A stretch of 64,000 bases of DNA from Phylloscopus collybita. Taxonomy: Eukaryota; Chordata; Aves; Passeriformes; Phylloscopidae. The stretch's first letter is position 1, and the number at the start of each line of letters is the position of its first letter. The stretch spans positions 5,530,501-5,594,500 of the forward strand of contig JAJNNQ010000031.1 of NCBI GenBank assembly GCA_027886175.1, in the 5' to 3' direction. The translations under genes and the position numbers were made by a program. This document shows positions 49,349 to 59,835 of this stretch, one piece after another. The notes under the pieces are model-generated. The model searched no databases. It was not told the origin of the DNA and saw only the letters and a program-made list of their open reading frames with translations.

Positions 49349-50865
49349 GCCTGGTTGCTTTTGTTTTCTGTAAACAGACAACTAAAATCTGCTGGACTGA
49401 TTTTAGAAAACTGTCTTTGTTGGAAATAGGTTTGGATTACCAATATTTTGGCAAGGCTAAATCTTACCCTTCAACAGATTTCAGAGCTGTGCCTTTTAGG
49501 CCAAAACTTAGAGTCAAAATCCACACTGGCCCCCTACCAGTGCATAGAAATTGCCACAAATTAAATTCAAACATTAGCTGAGAAAGCCATAGAAAAGTAA
49601 AAATTGTGTAGTGCTAAAAACAATTTTTTTTTTTCATTTCTTAGAAATCGACAGAGATCTCTTGTAAAAAATATCAGAAATACAGGACTTGGAGTCTTAG
49701 TGATCTTGAAGGAACATAATCTAAACATCAGTGAAATTAATGGAAAGACTTCCAAAGACTCCCAAAGGGCTACAGGTCAGGCCTAGAAGATGGCTAACCC
49801 AATGAGACTGGTAAAACCAGTGATTCTGCAACATCAAAATCCAAATTCAAAATTGAGAACAAAGATTTAGAAGTTTCTTCCTCAATAACCTCTTTTTTCC
49901 TCAAGGAATCCAGTAATAAAACTCCTTGAGCAATGCAGTTAAGCCAAATGAACAACTTTTGAAACTCCTTGGCTGTACTGCAAAATATTTTCAATGGCTT
50001 GGTGTGTGCTTTTCCATGAAATGCTCCTCGCAGTGATTTGTGTGGAATGTTTACAGTCTTGCATAATATTATCTTATCAGATAATTCACAATATCCTCAC
50101 TTAAGCAAGCAGACACAAGATATTTAAACTTGACAAGTGAAAGGAGTGCTGGCAGGTATGGAAAACACTGAACAGAGGGAGGGGAAGCAATATTTTCTAA
50201 ATGAAACACAGTGAGTGCAAATATCAGTGTAGAAGAAGTGATTCAACAGCAAATTCTTCTTGTTTTGCACTAAGGTGGCAACAAGCATTGCCCCACAATG
50301 GACTCTGAGCAAAAGGAGGAACCATGTGATGGCAAACAGGGCACCTTGAGAGACCAAAATTCAGAAAAATGTGATAGGGCTGATGCCTTCTTGGGGCTGC
50401 CCAAAACAGAGGCCAGACAAAATTAGGAGAATGAAAAGCTGGAATATTTGTTGAAGGGCCTTCAGGTGCATTTAGGGCAAGTGAAGCCTCCCCAGGGGCT
50501 ACACCCAAAATGGACAATGGACACAGGTTTTCATACTTTTATAAGTTTGGTCCATTTGAAGATTGGGGATTAATCCTTCAGTTACAGCTTCAGATAATGA
50601 AGCCATTTACCCCAAGTTTGCTCCCCTCCAACTCTTTTGTTTACACCTCCCAGGGTCTGAGACAGGAAGATCTCCAGGCCTGGAGAGGAATTGTGTCTGA
50701 CCAAAAGGTGAAGAAAGTAGCTAACGATGCACAGGGAGTTTAGAGTTACACACTAAAGAACTGCAGGCTTACAAACACACGAAAAATATAAAAAGCTAAA
50801 ACTCTAAGGCATCAGTGCAACCTGTGTGGTGGAATTCTTGGCTCCTGTGCTCCATTCTGCTGGTG
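49349..50865. other. Non-coding stretch, nothing recognised
   Basis: AT-rich DNA between the pyrimidine array and the CpG-rich segment. Frames are short and no repeat family was recognised. Confidence 0.5.
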
Positions 50866-51110
50866 CAGCGACGCGCTGAGAGGCGCCTCTCATTGCTCAG
50901 GCCCCTCACACCTCAGCACGACACCAGCTACGGCTGCAGCCATCCTCACTGAGGGCTGCCTGCCGCCCAGCCCTGGGGAGCAGGCAGGTTTGGAGCCCCA
51001 GTTCCTGCGGGATCACTTCCCAGCAGCGAGGCACAGGCTGTCCTGGTGCTCCGTGCGACGCCAGGCGTGCAAATCCCGGCAGCTGCGGCCGCAGCAGCTG
51101 CAGGGACACG
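50866..51110. promoter_or_regulatory. Short CpG-rich segment, candidate promoter-associated island
   Basis: About 17 CpG were counted by eye in 245 bp (GCGACGCGC, GAGGCGCC, GTGCGACGCC, GCGGCCGC and others), in a window otherwise poor in CpG. It lies 1.3 kb upstream of the candidate first exon and abuts the large TG array, which may have split an originally larger island. No TATA box is obvious. A transcription start either way is possible, so the promoter call is inference only. Confidence 0.35.
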
Positions 51111-51302
51111 TGTGTGTGTGTCTGTGTGTGTCTGTGTGTGTGTCTGTGTGTGTGTGTCTGTGTCTGTGTGTGTGTGTGTGTGCTCTGTGTGTGTGTGTGC
51201 ATGTGTGCGCTTTGCCTTGTGTGTGTGTGTGTGCTCTGTGTGTGTGTGTGCTCTGCCTGTGTGTGTGTGTGTGCTCTGCCTCTGTGTGTGTGTGTGTGGG
51301 GG

Positions 51303-51341
<39 letters not shown>

Positions 51342-51360
51342 CTGGTGTGTGTGTGTGTGT

Positions 51361-51394
<34 letters not shown>

Positions 51395-51458
51395 TCTGTG
51401 TGTGTGTGTGCTCTGCCTGTGTGTGTGTGTGTGCTCTGCCTGTGTGTGTGTGTGTGTG

Positions 51459-51495
<37 letters not shown>

Positions 51496-51514
51496 CTGGT
51501 GTGTGTGTGTGTGT

Positions 51515-51548
<34 letters not shown>

Positions 51549-51571
51549 TCTGTGTGTGTGTGTGTGTGTGT

Positions 51572-51605
<34 letters not shown>

Positions 51606-51651
51606 TCTGTGTGTGTGTGTGTCTGTGTGTCTGTGTGTGTGTGTGTGTGTG

Positions 51652-51682
<31 letters not shown>

Positions 51683-51753
51683 CTCTGTGTGTGTGTGTGT
51701 CTGTGTGTCTGTGTGTGTGTGTGTGTGTGCTCTGTGTGTGTGTGTGTGTGTGT

Positions 51754-51787
<34 letters not shown>

Positions 51788-52186
51788 TCTGTGTGTGTGT
51801 GTGTGTCTGTGTGTGTGTGCTCTGTGTGTGTGTGTGTGTGTGTGTGTGCTCTGTGTGTGTGTGTGCTCTGCCTCTGTGTGTGTGTGTGTGTGTGTCTGTG
51901 TGTGTGTGTGTGTGTGCTCTGTGTGTGTGTGTGTCTGTGTGTCTGTGTGTGTGTGTGTGCTCTGTGTGTGTGTGTGTGTGTGTGCGCTCTGCCTGTCTCT
52001 GTGTGTGTGTGCTCTGTGTGTGTGCTCTGCCTGTGTGTGTGTGTGTGTGTGTTCTGCCTGTGTGTGTGTGTGTGTGTGTGCTCTGTGTGTGTGTGCTCTG
52101 TGTGTGTGTGCTCTGTGTGTGTGTGTGCTCTGCCTCTGTGTGTGTGTGTGTGCTCTGTGTGTGTGTGTGTGTGCTCTGTGTGTGTG
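51111..52186 (+). repeat. 1.08-kb compound (TG)n / TGCTCTG(CC) array
   Basis: Almost pure TG dinucleotides are punctuated by GCTCTG, GCTCTGCC, CTGTTTG and one G(7) run. Larger blocks recur. GCTCTG followed by CTGTGTGTCTG occurs at 51,604, 51,682 and 51,916 (spacings 78 and 234). GCTCTGG followed by CTGTTTG occurs at 51,339 and 51,493 (spacing 154). The alternating purine-pyrimidine sequence favours Z-DNA. Frames of 400-490 codons on both strands (Val/Cys-rich or Thr/His-rich) are artefacts of a stop-free repeat. Confidence 0.97.
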
Positions 52187-52443
52187 GGAGGGGAACGTGG
52201 GGCTGGTGCCTGGCTGGAGGGCTTCCCCCTTGGAGATTCTGGGATTAGTGACACATTGGGCCCTCTCCAAGAGAGTGGGTTGGAAAGGACGAAAGAAAGG
52301 CGGTGGGGAGCGGGGGGAGCAAGGAAAAAAAAAAGAAATTGAAGCAGGCAGGCGGGTGGATGGCTTTTCCCGCAAAGTTTAGGACTTCAAAAGTTAACTT
52401 GTAAGCAACTGCAGATGTACGGATAAAAGCTGCCTTGGACACT
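52187..52443 (+). promoter_or_regulatory. GC-rich leader / putative 5' UTR or proximal promoter
   Basis: This segment is G- and purine-rich (GAAAGGCGGTGGGGAGCGGG) with an A(11) tract. It leads to the ATG of the candidate signal-peptide exon. An in-frame stop lies at 52,402-52,404. Two short upstream ATG frames occur, one from the GGATGGCT near 52,360 and a three-codon one from GATGTACGGATAA near 52,415. GGATAAAAGC near 52,421 is TATA-like but sits only about 20 bp before the ATG, so it is probably transcribed rather than a TATA box. Confidence 0.3.
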
Positions 52444-52540
52444 ATGCAGCAGCCCTTTCCTTTCCATCAGCATCTCCAACTTGTTGCCTACCTCTGTTGG
52501 ATTCCCTTGCTGGCCATTAGCACTGAGTCAGCGACATTAG
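52444..52540 (+). CDS. Candidate first coding exon with signal peptide, gene not identified
   Basis: From ATG at 52,444 the frame gives 32 codons plus one base, then meets the donor ATTAG|GTAAGG. That is a strong fit to the vertebrate splice consensus and leaves a phase-1 exon end. The start is the first ATG in its frame after the stop at 52,402, and it has A at -3. The peptide starts MQQPFPFHQHLQ. It then has a hydrophobic core LVAYLCWIPLLAIS at about residues 13-26 followed by polar TESAT, which is the three-part layout of a cleaved signal peptide. The product would therefore enter the secretory pathway (secreted or type I membrane). Unspliced, the frame continues only 12 codons into the intron. 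No downstream exon was recognised, so family and function are unknown. The exon call is inference from signals, not homology. Confidence 0.4.
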
Positions 52541-52781
52541 GTAAGGATTTTGTGCTTTTTAATTACTTTGGGGGATAGAGTTCCTGTGCATTTGAAACTG
52601 AGATGGTCTTGTTTGTGTTTACTTTTGAATGTGGGTTAGAGTGACAGAGGGCTATTATTAGAGAGTCTCCCAAACAGGATGGAAGTAAGGTTAAAATAAA
52701 CAACTAAAGTAATGAAGAAGGTCACAGTGAAAGCCAAGCACAATTTTAGCACTGATCATTGCAGGACTTTCCCTTTCCTTT

Positions 52782-52812
<31 letters not shown>

Positions 52813-55800
52813 AAACCTCTGAAAATTCATACTTCCTACTAGGAAAAAAAAAAAGTGATTTAAGGAATATACATAGCATTTTCCCATAAATGGAATAAAT
52901 GAAATGAACCATAAAAGAAAAAAAAAGGCTTTAAAATAACATTCTATTCCTCTAGGAAAGAATTATATACACCATATATCAGAGAAACATTATAGATTAC
53001 TTAATTACACATATAATAATCATACACAGCTCTACAGCCTCTGGCAATAAAAAGTTCTTGAGTAATTTCTCTACTACTGTACACATTAAATGTAAGTCTT
53101 GTTTCACTCTGGCAGAGGGTTCGAAGGGGACATAGATTTTACATATGTGGCTTGTTTATACAGCTTTATTAATTGAACACAGAAATACATTGAGAATGGT
53201 GTTAGACATTATTCAGCTAGTGAAAACCGAGTTAATAAAAGAAACTGAGAAAAGCAAAGAGCCTAGTGCTGAGTGACCCCCCTTAAAGGAAATGTGTTGT
53301 AATATTTTACAAAATCTAATTCTAGCGGAGTCCCAGCTGTCTGAACAGTGACTGTCAGCCAGCACTCATTAGCTCTATGAAGATAGAACAATTCAGAGCC
53401 CTCCTCACTTGAATATCAAAGGGTCACCCCGAAAGTTTTGCAGGACTAAACACAAAGCAAATGACCTTATCGCCTTCATCTTCAAACAATGCCTCTAATT
53501 TCTGAAACCTTTTGAAGGGTTGCCAGTTTTAGGGGAGTACAGCAGCGACTTATCTGATAGAGCAAGCTTTTCATCGGGGGAAATGACCTTTTAACTCCCA
53601 GTAACTGAGTAACTGTATTCGCCACTGTATTTTTCCTACTGCAGGTAATATGTATGGACATACTTATTAAACTGGGAGCACAAAAGAATTAAGTATTGTG
53701 CTGTCTCTTAGGTGATGCAGAAGGATTCATCAGGCTTGCTGTGTGTTTTGTTGTTTTTTTTTTTTTGTTTTTTTTTTTTCATGGAGTGAACATGAAGTAA
53801 ATGAAACTGCTCAAAAAAGTTAACATTCTGACAGATTGTGTTGTGACATTACAAGGATATTAACAGAGCCATATGCTGTTTACTTTTGTACTCCAGTAAA
53901 GCTACTACTAATCCCATAAGAATTTAATGGTGAATAAGAAAGATCTGACCAAAGAGCTCTTTGCAGGTGCCTTGTTAAAAGAGAGAAGATGAAAAAGTCA
54001 TTTAAAGACCAAGGAAGAACTTTACCTTCTGCACTCTTATTTTGGGTAATTAAGCTCCCTGTGACTGAGGGAATCCTCAGAATTTGGAGGTTTTTTTTCC
54101 TTATTTCCCATGACTGAGAAAAAGGTTACCAACACCACCTGTAGCTGCTCTCTATTACAGAACTAAGTGAAGCATCAGGGACAAAAGCAACTCAGTGAAT
54201 CATAGATGTGGGAGGGCTGACACAGCACAGAGCTCGCCAGACTTTTCTGAGATGAAGTTCTGTAAATAAGTCAATCAAGAGAAAAAAAAAATAGTTTTTG
54301 TACAAAAAAGAAAATAGATTTTGTACAGAGGTGTCTTACAGAAAAAGAAAATTATTTTAAAATAGTTGCTTGTAACATCATCAGCGAGAAGGAATTTCTC
54401 CCCATCCCCTCTGGAGCCTTCTCATAATGTACAGCTGAGAAAGTTTTTAATTTGGATATGAGTTTCCTGCAGAGGTACCCTTGAAGCTCCCCAGAATCCA
54501 AGGGGGGCTTCACTGCAAGGTGTTACATATGTAGTAAACTCAGGTACAATTAATTGCTTGCAAGTTTGCTCCTGTGGGTTCCCCTCAACTCTGAAACACA
54601 TAAGGAAAAATCTGAGTGTATCCAGAGGTGAGGAAAGAGAAGAGAGAGGATGGTGTCAGGGGAAGGTCAGGTGCCTACAGCTAGCATGGAAAGCTGCTGT
54701 GTTTTCCAGTGACCCAAGTGGTCTAATTTGATTTAAGAAAGTAAATGGAAATAGTCTAGAATGGCAAAAAATCACTCAGTAACTCTTGCAATTTTATGAG
54801 CCCTGGTCTTGCTTTGTACAGAAGAGTGAAATGAAAATCAGAGTCTGTAATTTGCTCTGTGTTCTACCCACAAGCAACCCATGATTTCACTGCGTGCTTC
54901 TGCTGTAAAACCTGAGTGCCACTGACTATCCATCCTGGGAACAAAAATCTGCTGGAGCTGAGAAAACATTTCCCCATGAGCATTTGAGAAGGAACTTGCC
55001 AAACTATTCAGGACTTTTCCCACCTGCTTCAAGGATCTGCCACAGGTGACAAGCAGGGGTTATACAATGATTTCTGATTGCTGATAACATTTTGTTCCAC
55101 TCCTTTTTACCTGAAGGACAAGGGCTGTCCCACTTCAGGGAAGGTTCATTTATTCATCTTAACTCTTTAAAATCTTGACTCACATAAGGAAGGCAAAACT
55201 GGGCACTGTTGCAGTCAAGGGGTGAAGGAACCTCTGCCACCTTTGGTTTTGACCTTCCTGGCCTGTACTGGTATGTCACTATCGGATTTTAGGACTTTGA
55301 AATTTTCAGGGAAATAATTCCTGGCTCACCCATTCGCCTTTTAATCCTCTGATGAAAATCAGTGATTGTTCTCAAAGTTTATACAGGTTTTAAAGACATG
55401 TTTGATGTGAGAGGGCTGCCTTTCAGCTGCACCTCCCAGGGATTTGCCTGTGTCCCACTGGCCTGCCAGACGTGTAAGCTCTCCAAACCCCTTAACAGCA
55501 ATTTACTGCTCTGCACCGGGCTAAAATTGAGAATCAATTTATTAGGCACTGCTCATAACAGTACAGGACATTCATGGCCAAAATGTTTCCTTTAATGGTC
55601 CAGTTCCTCAAAGTTATTTTGTCTCTGAGTGCCAAACCTGAGGAAGTGCTGTGCACGTCCAGCTTCCCTGGCAATCGATAGGAGCCGCCAGGAGCCGAGA
55701 CAAATCAGCCTTTGCTCCTGAGCTGACAAGACAGATGGCTGAGGAGAGGGAGCAGCATCACTCTGCCTCACTGATGGCACTGGGGACGTGAAGTGGCTCA

Positions 55801-55900
55801 AGGTCGTGAGGAAAATCCTTTGGTGAGGCCTCAGGAGCCACAGCCCAGCCTGGTCAGCTCTGGCACGGTTCAGAACTGGCACAAAAGTCAGATTGGAGGG
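52541..55900. other. Putative first intron / non-coding DNA
   Basis: It begins with GTAAGG. T runs lie at about 52,788-52,812 and 53,750-53,780. 52,860-53,700 is repeat-poor and AT-rich, resembling conserved intronic DNA flanking developmental promoters. A short diverged direct repeat (TAGTTTTTGTACA, TAGATTTTGTACA) lies near 54,290-54,327. No second exon could be supported. Confidence 0.4.
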
Positions 55901-55905
55901 CAATG

Positions 55906-56508
55906 TGTGCTGGTTTGAAAGCAAAACTAGTGAGACTTCTAGTTAGAGATACAATTTAATAGGAGAAGAGAGGGGAAAAAAGGGTAAAATAAAATAAATG
56001 GAACAATGTTGACACCCTGTTGGTTAGGGTGTTTGAAGCAGTTTAAAGGTAAGTTTTCTTGGAGCAGCAGATGTGGTTTTGTGGGAGTACAGATGATCTT
56101 GAGAGAGAAGGGTCCGGTGATGATGAGAAGGGTCTAGTCTTCTTCTAGGAATCTAGATGAGATGTTCTTGTCAAAGCAATGATTCTTGTAGAAACGTCTG
56201 GTAGCTCTTATCTCTTCTGAGAGTTTAGTGGATAGAAGCTGCTAGTGAGGTCTCAAACCCTGGATTATATCCAGGTGGGAATGCCTGGCTCCTCCCCCTG
56301 GGCAGAGCATCTCACAATGGTATGATTTCATCCTATCAGTCATGCAAATGGGTCCTTGATGGCCCATTAAACAGAGATAACTTCTTCCGGGAAGGCATTG
56401 TTGGGCTCGTTAACAGAAGATAAGGAGAACACTGCCCCACCTTGGCTTTAACGGCTCATGGGGATAGAATACACCTTTGGGCACAATTTTACATTGTAAA
56501 CTAGGACA
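55906..56508 (-). mobile_element. Solo LTR, ERV-L type
   Basis: The 603-bp element has ends TGTGCTGGTTTG and AAACTAGGACA on the plus strand (TG...CA). It is flanked by a perfect 5-bp target duplication CAATG (55,901-55,905 and 56,509-56,513), the length typical of ERV-L integrations. Read on the minus strand it begins TGTCCTAGTTTAC. It has a TATA motif GATATAATC inside a CCTGGA/TCCAGG inverted repeat (about 56,257-56,274). It has an ATTAAA polyadenylation variant near 55,955-55,960, about 50 bp from its 3' end. This order sets the minus orientation. No internal retroviral genes, primer-binding site or second LTR follow, so it is a solo LTR left by recombination. Family naming is from memory of avian LTRs. 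Confidence 0.85.
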
Positions 56509-56513
56509 CAATG

Positions 56514-59253
56514 AAAACACTGAAATGAAAACAATGAAAACAATGAAAAATCCATCTCGGAAAGAGGTGCTCAGCCTCTCGCCACCTTCCCTGTAAAGTC
56601 GGCAGTCAAATGGCCACATGCAAACTCAAGGGGGCACAAAGTATTTCTGGCAGGTTTTAGGCAGCTTAACATGTTTTAGGTGGCCAGCACTTGAAATTCC
56701 CCCCCCCACCCCGCCCCCCAAATTCCCTTTGTTTTCAGTGAGAAATGATCCATTTACCTTCCAAAATGCTTCCAAACCTTCCATTTACCTTTCAAAAGGA
56801 ATAAGTTCTTTATCATACAAATATAGGAGGCGAGCAGAAGGAAAAGTTAATCCTGAATTAGCCTCATTAGAGGCAGAATTTCTTCTCCATTTGTTCCTAG
56901 TTCTTTTTAGGCCACTTCTGTAGCCTATTAAAATAATTCAGCCTTTGAAAATGGCTCTTTCCTCCAGATACATGTCCCTGCCTTCTTTATTTTTTGTGCA
57001 GTAGGCTTGCTGCCTCAAAAAGCTTTTTGGAGGTACCATTTCGTTGATTTTTCATTGGGTTTGAACTGCACTTCTTTGGGTTTTTACTGGGGAAAAATGT
57101 AGCAAGATTACTGATTTTGCCTAAAATTTTGTTCCTCTGGAAGATTTGTACCGACTTCTTTTGGTGCTTACTACCTGGATGAAGTGTCTTGTCACCTAAC
57201 AGATGAAAGTTTAGTGTTGGACCTTGCCAGATTGCTGCAGAAATGGATATTGTCTTTAACAGGGTTCACAGCACGTTGCTTGTTTAATGATTGTTAAGTT
57301 GTATTTTTTTCAAAGTAGTACATTTTACTTTCAGTTATGACCTTTATTAATGTCACTGTGGCAGCTACATTATGTGTTTTGCCTCAGGTAGAGATTATTT
57401 ATGGTGAAATCTGAAAAAAAACCGTGGATCAGATTGAAGAATATTTTTATCTGCCTTTGAAACAGCAATAAAGCCATGTGTTAGTGCATGCAATTGTTTG
57501 TACAGCTTTTCTGGGAAGAGTTTTGTACATTAAGCTCTTAGGAGATTTACTTAATGAGAGTGTGTACTCATTTGCTTCTTTCTGACACATCTTATTTTGA
57601 TTATTCTGACGTCCATTACTTTGATTGCTGTGTTCACACTGCGTGGCATCCACGGGGAGCCGCCAGGGAATATTCTACATATTGAAAGGGAAAAAATAAT
57701 TGATTGCCTAATATAGCTGAGGGATTGTAGTAGCCTGCTCTGATCCTTTTGCTGGTTTTTATATTAATTCATCGATTGAGAACGAGTTTGCTTATTCCCC
57801 AATTTTTATTTTTATTTTTTTCTACAAAGCAACTTCCAAAAGCTGGATAGCAAATTATCTGCCTACCACAATAATGTAATGCATCTCCTGTGGTAGCTGA
57901 AGTGTTTTACAACTCAGCTCTCCCTTGGCAGCTTTGTGTGCTGACTGTTTCAGTAAATGCCCCCTCCTGCAGGATTTGCTAATCATTTCAGTAGCCACTG
58001 CACTTCCCCCAAACTGGTGGACACCCCAAATTTTCCTCCTCCTCACACTGAGAAGAGGCATAACATCCCCCAGCCTTACTTTCTCTCCATTTTTTTTAAA
58101 TGGCTGATCAATCTATGTTCAATTTGTCTCAGAAGGGAAAAGTCTGTGCAACAAAAATAAATCTAGAAGATGATGCAAAGACAAGAGGTTCAGAAGTTCC
58201 TGAATAGCTCTCTAATGAGTTTAATGGTAAATATGGAAAATTACTTGGGATCTGAACTGGACAATTCCTTTACAGAATGGAATGTGTCTTATGTCACCAC
58301 TTTCTTCCTTCTCATCTCCATTAGAAATTGTATTTTGCTGATGTTTGACCATCATGCAAACTTGTCATGGAACTTTATCTCACTGGTTTCCTGCAGCTCT
58401 GTATGAAGAGCAAAGGAAGGTAAAATTCAATCAGTGGCTTATTTAACACCTAAGCTAATGTTTTGTTATTCATAACTTAATAATTAAAAATTTCTTTAGA
58501 ATTAGCATTATTAGACTTCACTGCATCCATCAGATGTGTGATTTGTTGATCTGGTCCAGGTACCAGAACAGACCAATTCACAAACATGATTCAGAAATTA
58601 CTTTAATCTTCTTTGTCCCTTTCCTCCAATTATTTACTTTATAATCAACCATGGGCTTGCCATAAAACTAGTTGTCTGTGACTCAGCCTCCCTCAACAGC
58701 ACAGCACAGATACTTTGATTCACTCAGGCTACCTTATCATCAGCTCTGTTCTTTTCTTAATGGACCAAAAGAAAAAAAAAACATTAAAATTCACAGAGCC
58801 ATTTGCTCTGTTTTCCTATTAGATGTTAAGATTAAAGCTAGCAACAAAGAGAGAAACAGGATGAAATCTAATTAATCCCTTGGTTTTCTTTTGCAAGAAA
58901 TAGAAGGAAAATGAAGGGAAAACTATTTCTTACCCCACTGTACCTGCAACTCCTTCAAATGCTAAGGCACATGGACATTTGATTTTCTGAGTGTGTATAA
59001 AGCATAAGGAAGGTCAAAGAAATCTCTCCTTTTAGCTAGCCCAGAACCATTCCAAAAGTTTTTTACATCCACCAGAGTCTTGTGAGTGCCAGACACCCAC
59101 ATCCCATAACCTTCTTGAAGCATTTGGGCTTCTTTTCTCCTATATTAACCTTCAAACCTCTCACTCATAATTGTTAAATATACAACTCTCCCCCAGTTTC
59201 AGATAATTGCCAGTCTTTTGCCAGGTCTAGCCTTTCCAATAGACCATGCAACA
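56514..59253. other. Non-coding stretch with a C-rich run
   Basis: A C9-C4-C6-C3 tract lies at 56,699-56,727. 56,940-57,850 is repeat-poor with TAATTGATTG-type homeodomain motifs and could be conserved intronic DNA. No exon was recognised. Confidence 0.45.
56699..56727 (-). other. Canonical G-quadruplex motif on the minus strand
   Basis: The plus strand has C9, A, C4, G, C6, AAATT, CCC. The minus strand therefore carries four G runs of at least three, with loops of 5, 1 and 1 nt. It lies about 190 bp beyond the ERV-L-type LTR. Confidence 0.85.
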
Positions 59254-59259
59254 GAAATT

Positions 59260-59835
59260 TGTGGGAAACACTAAAAGCAAAAAGGATCTTTAGGAGCTGA
59301 AGAAGCAGGCCTTCAACAGAAAAAGCTGAGATCTCAGAACTTGCAGCAACTGAGAAAAGTTTGGAACCAGAAAAGATACAGTAGTATATAATAGTATAGT
59401 GAACGAGGACATAGAAAACAAAGGTTGAGTTTTAGGTTTGGCTTGAATAAATCATAACACTGCAGAAAGTATATGCTTGACAAGATATTAGAGGGTCTTA
59501 AGCTTAATAAGGGTATTGTGTATTGTTAATAGAGAAGCATACAAACAACTATTGTTTCAGATAGGTGTACGTGTGCCATAATTGGTTGGTTAAAACAACT
59601 GTCTGTAGGTTTTAGTAATGTACTATTGGCTGAAAAGTCCTTAAGGTGCTTGGTAACAGAGAAATTTGGGGCTACTGTGGGCTACTGTGGGCTGCTTCTG
59701 CTGCTGCTACTGCTGGCTGCTACATGGGTGCTCTGAGCTGCTGCTTTTGCCTTTACTTTTTGGATGAGACTGATGCTTCATTGAAGAGAATAACTACCAC
59801 AGCAGTCCTGTCCCTTTCCTGCCAGCACCGTCTCA
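59260..59835 (+). mobile_element. Solo LTR, ERV-K type
   Basis: The 576-bp element starts TGTGGGAAACAC and ends CCGTCTCA. It is flanked by a perfect 6-bp target duplication GAAATT (59,254-59,259 and 59,836-59,841), the length typical of ERV-K (beta-retroviral) integrations. Inside are a TATA-like GTATATAATAG near 59,383, an AATAAA at 59,446-59,451, a tandem GGGCTACTGT pair and a CTG-rich stretch near 59,690-59,720. There is also the TTTTTGGATGAGACTGATGC segment that I associate with songbird LTRs. No internal region or partner LTR is present. Orientation (+) is inferred from the TATA and AATAAA order and is less certain than the boundaries. Confidence 0.85.

Noticed and set aside
49112..49443. 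Lys/Arg/Glu-rich minus-strand frames
   Set aside because: Translation of the CTTTTT array; no flanking protein-like sequence.
50906..52382. Several 400-490-codon frames on both strands (Val/Cys-rich and Thr/His-rich)
   Set aside because: All lie in the TG array, which lacks stops in every frame. Composition and overlap on both strands show they are repeat artefacts.
53090..53130. tRNA-like B-box (GGTTCGAA)
   Set aside because: No A-box at the right distance and no cloverleaf can be folded around it.
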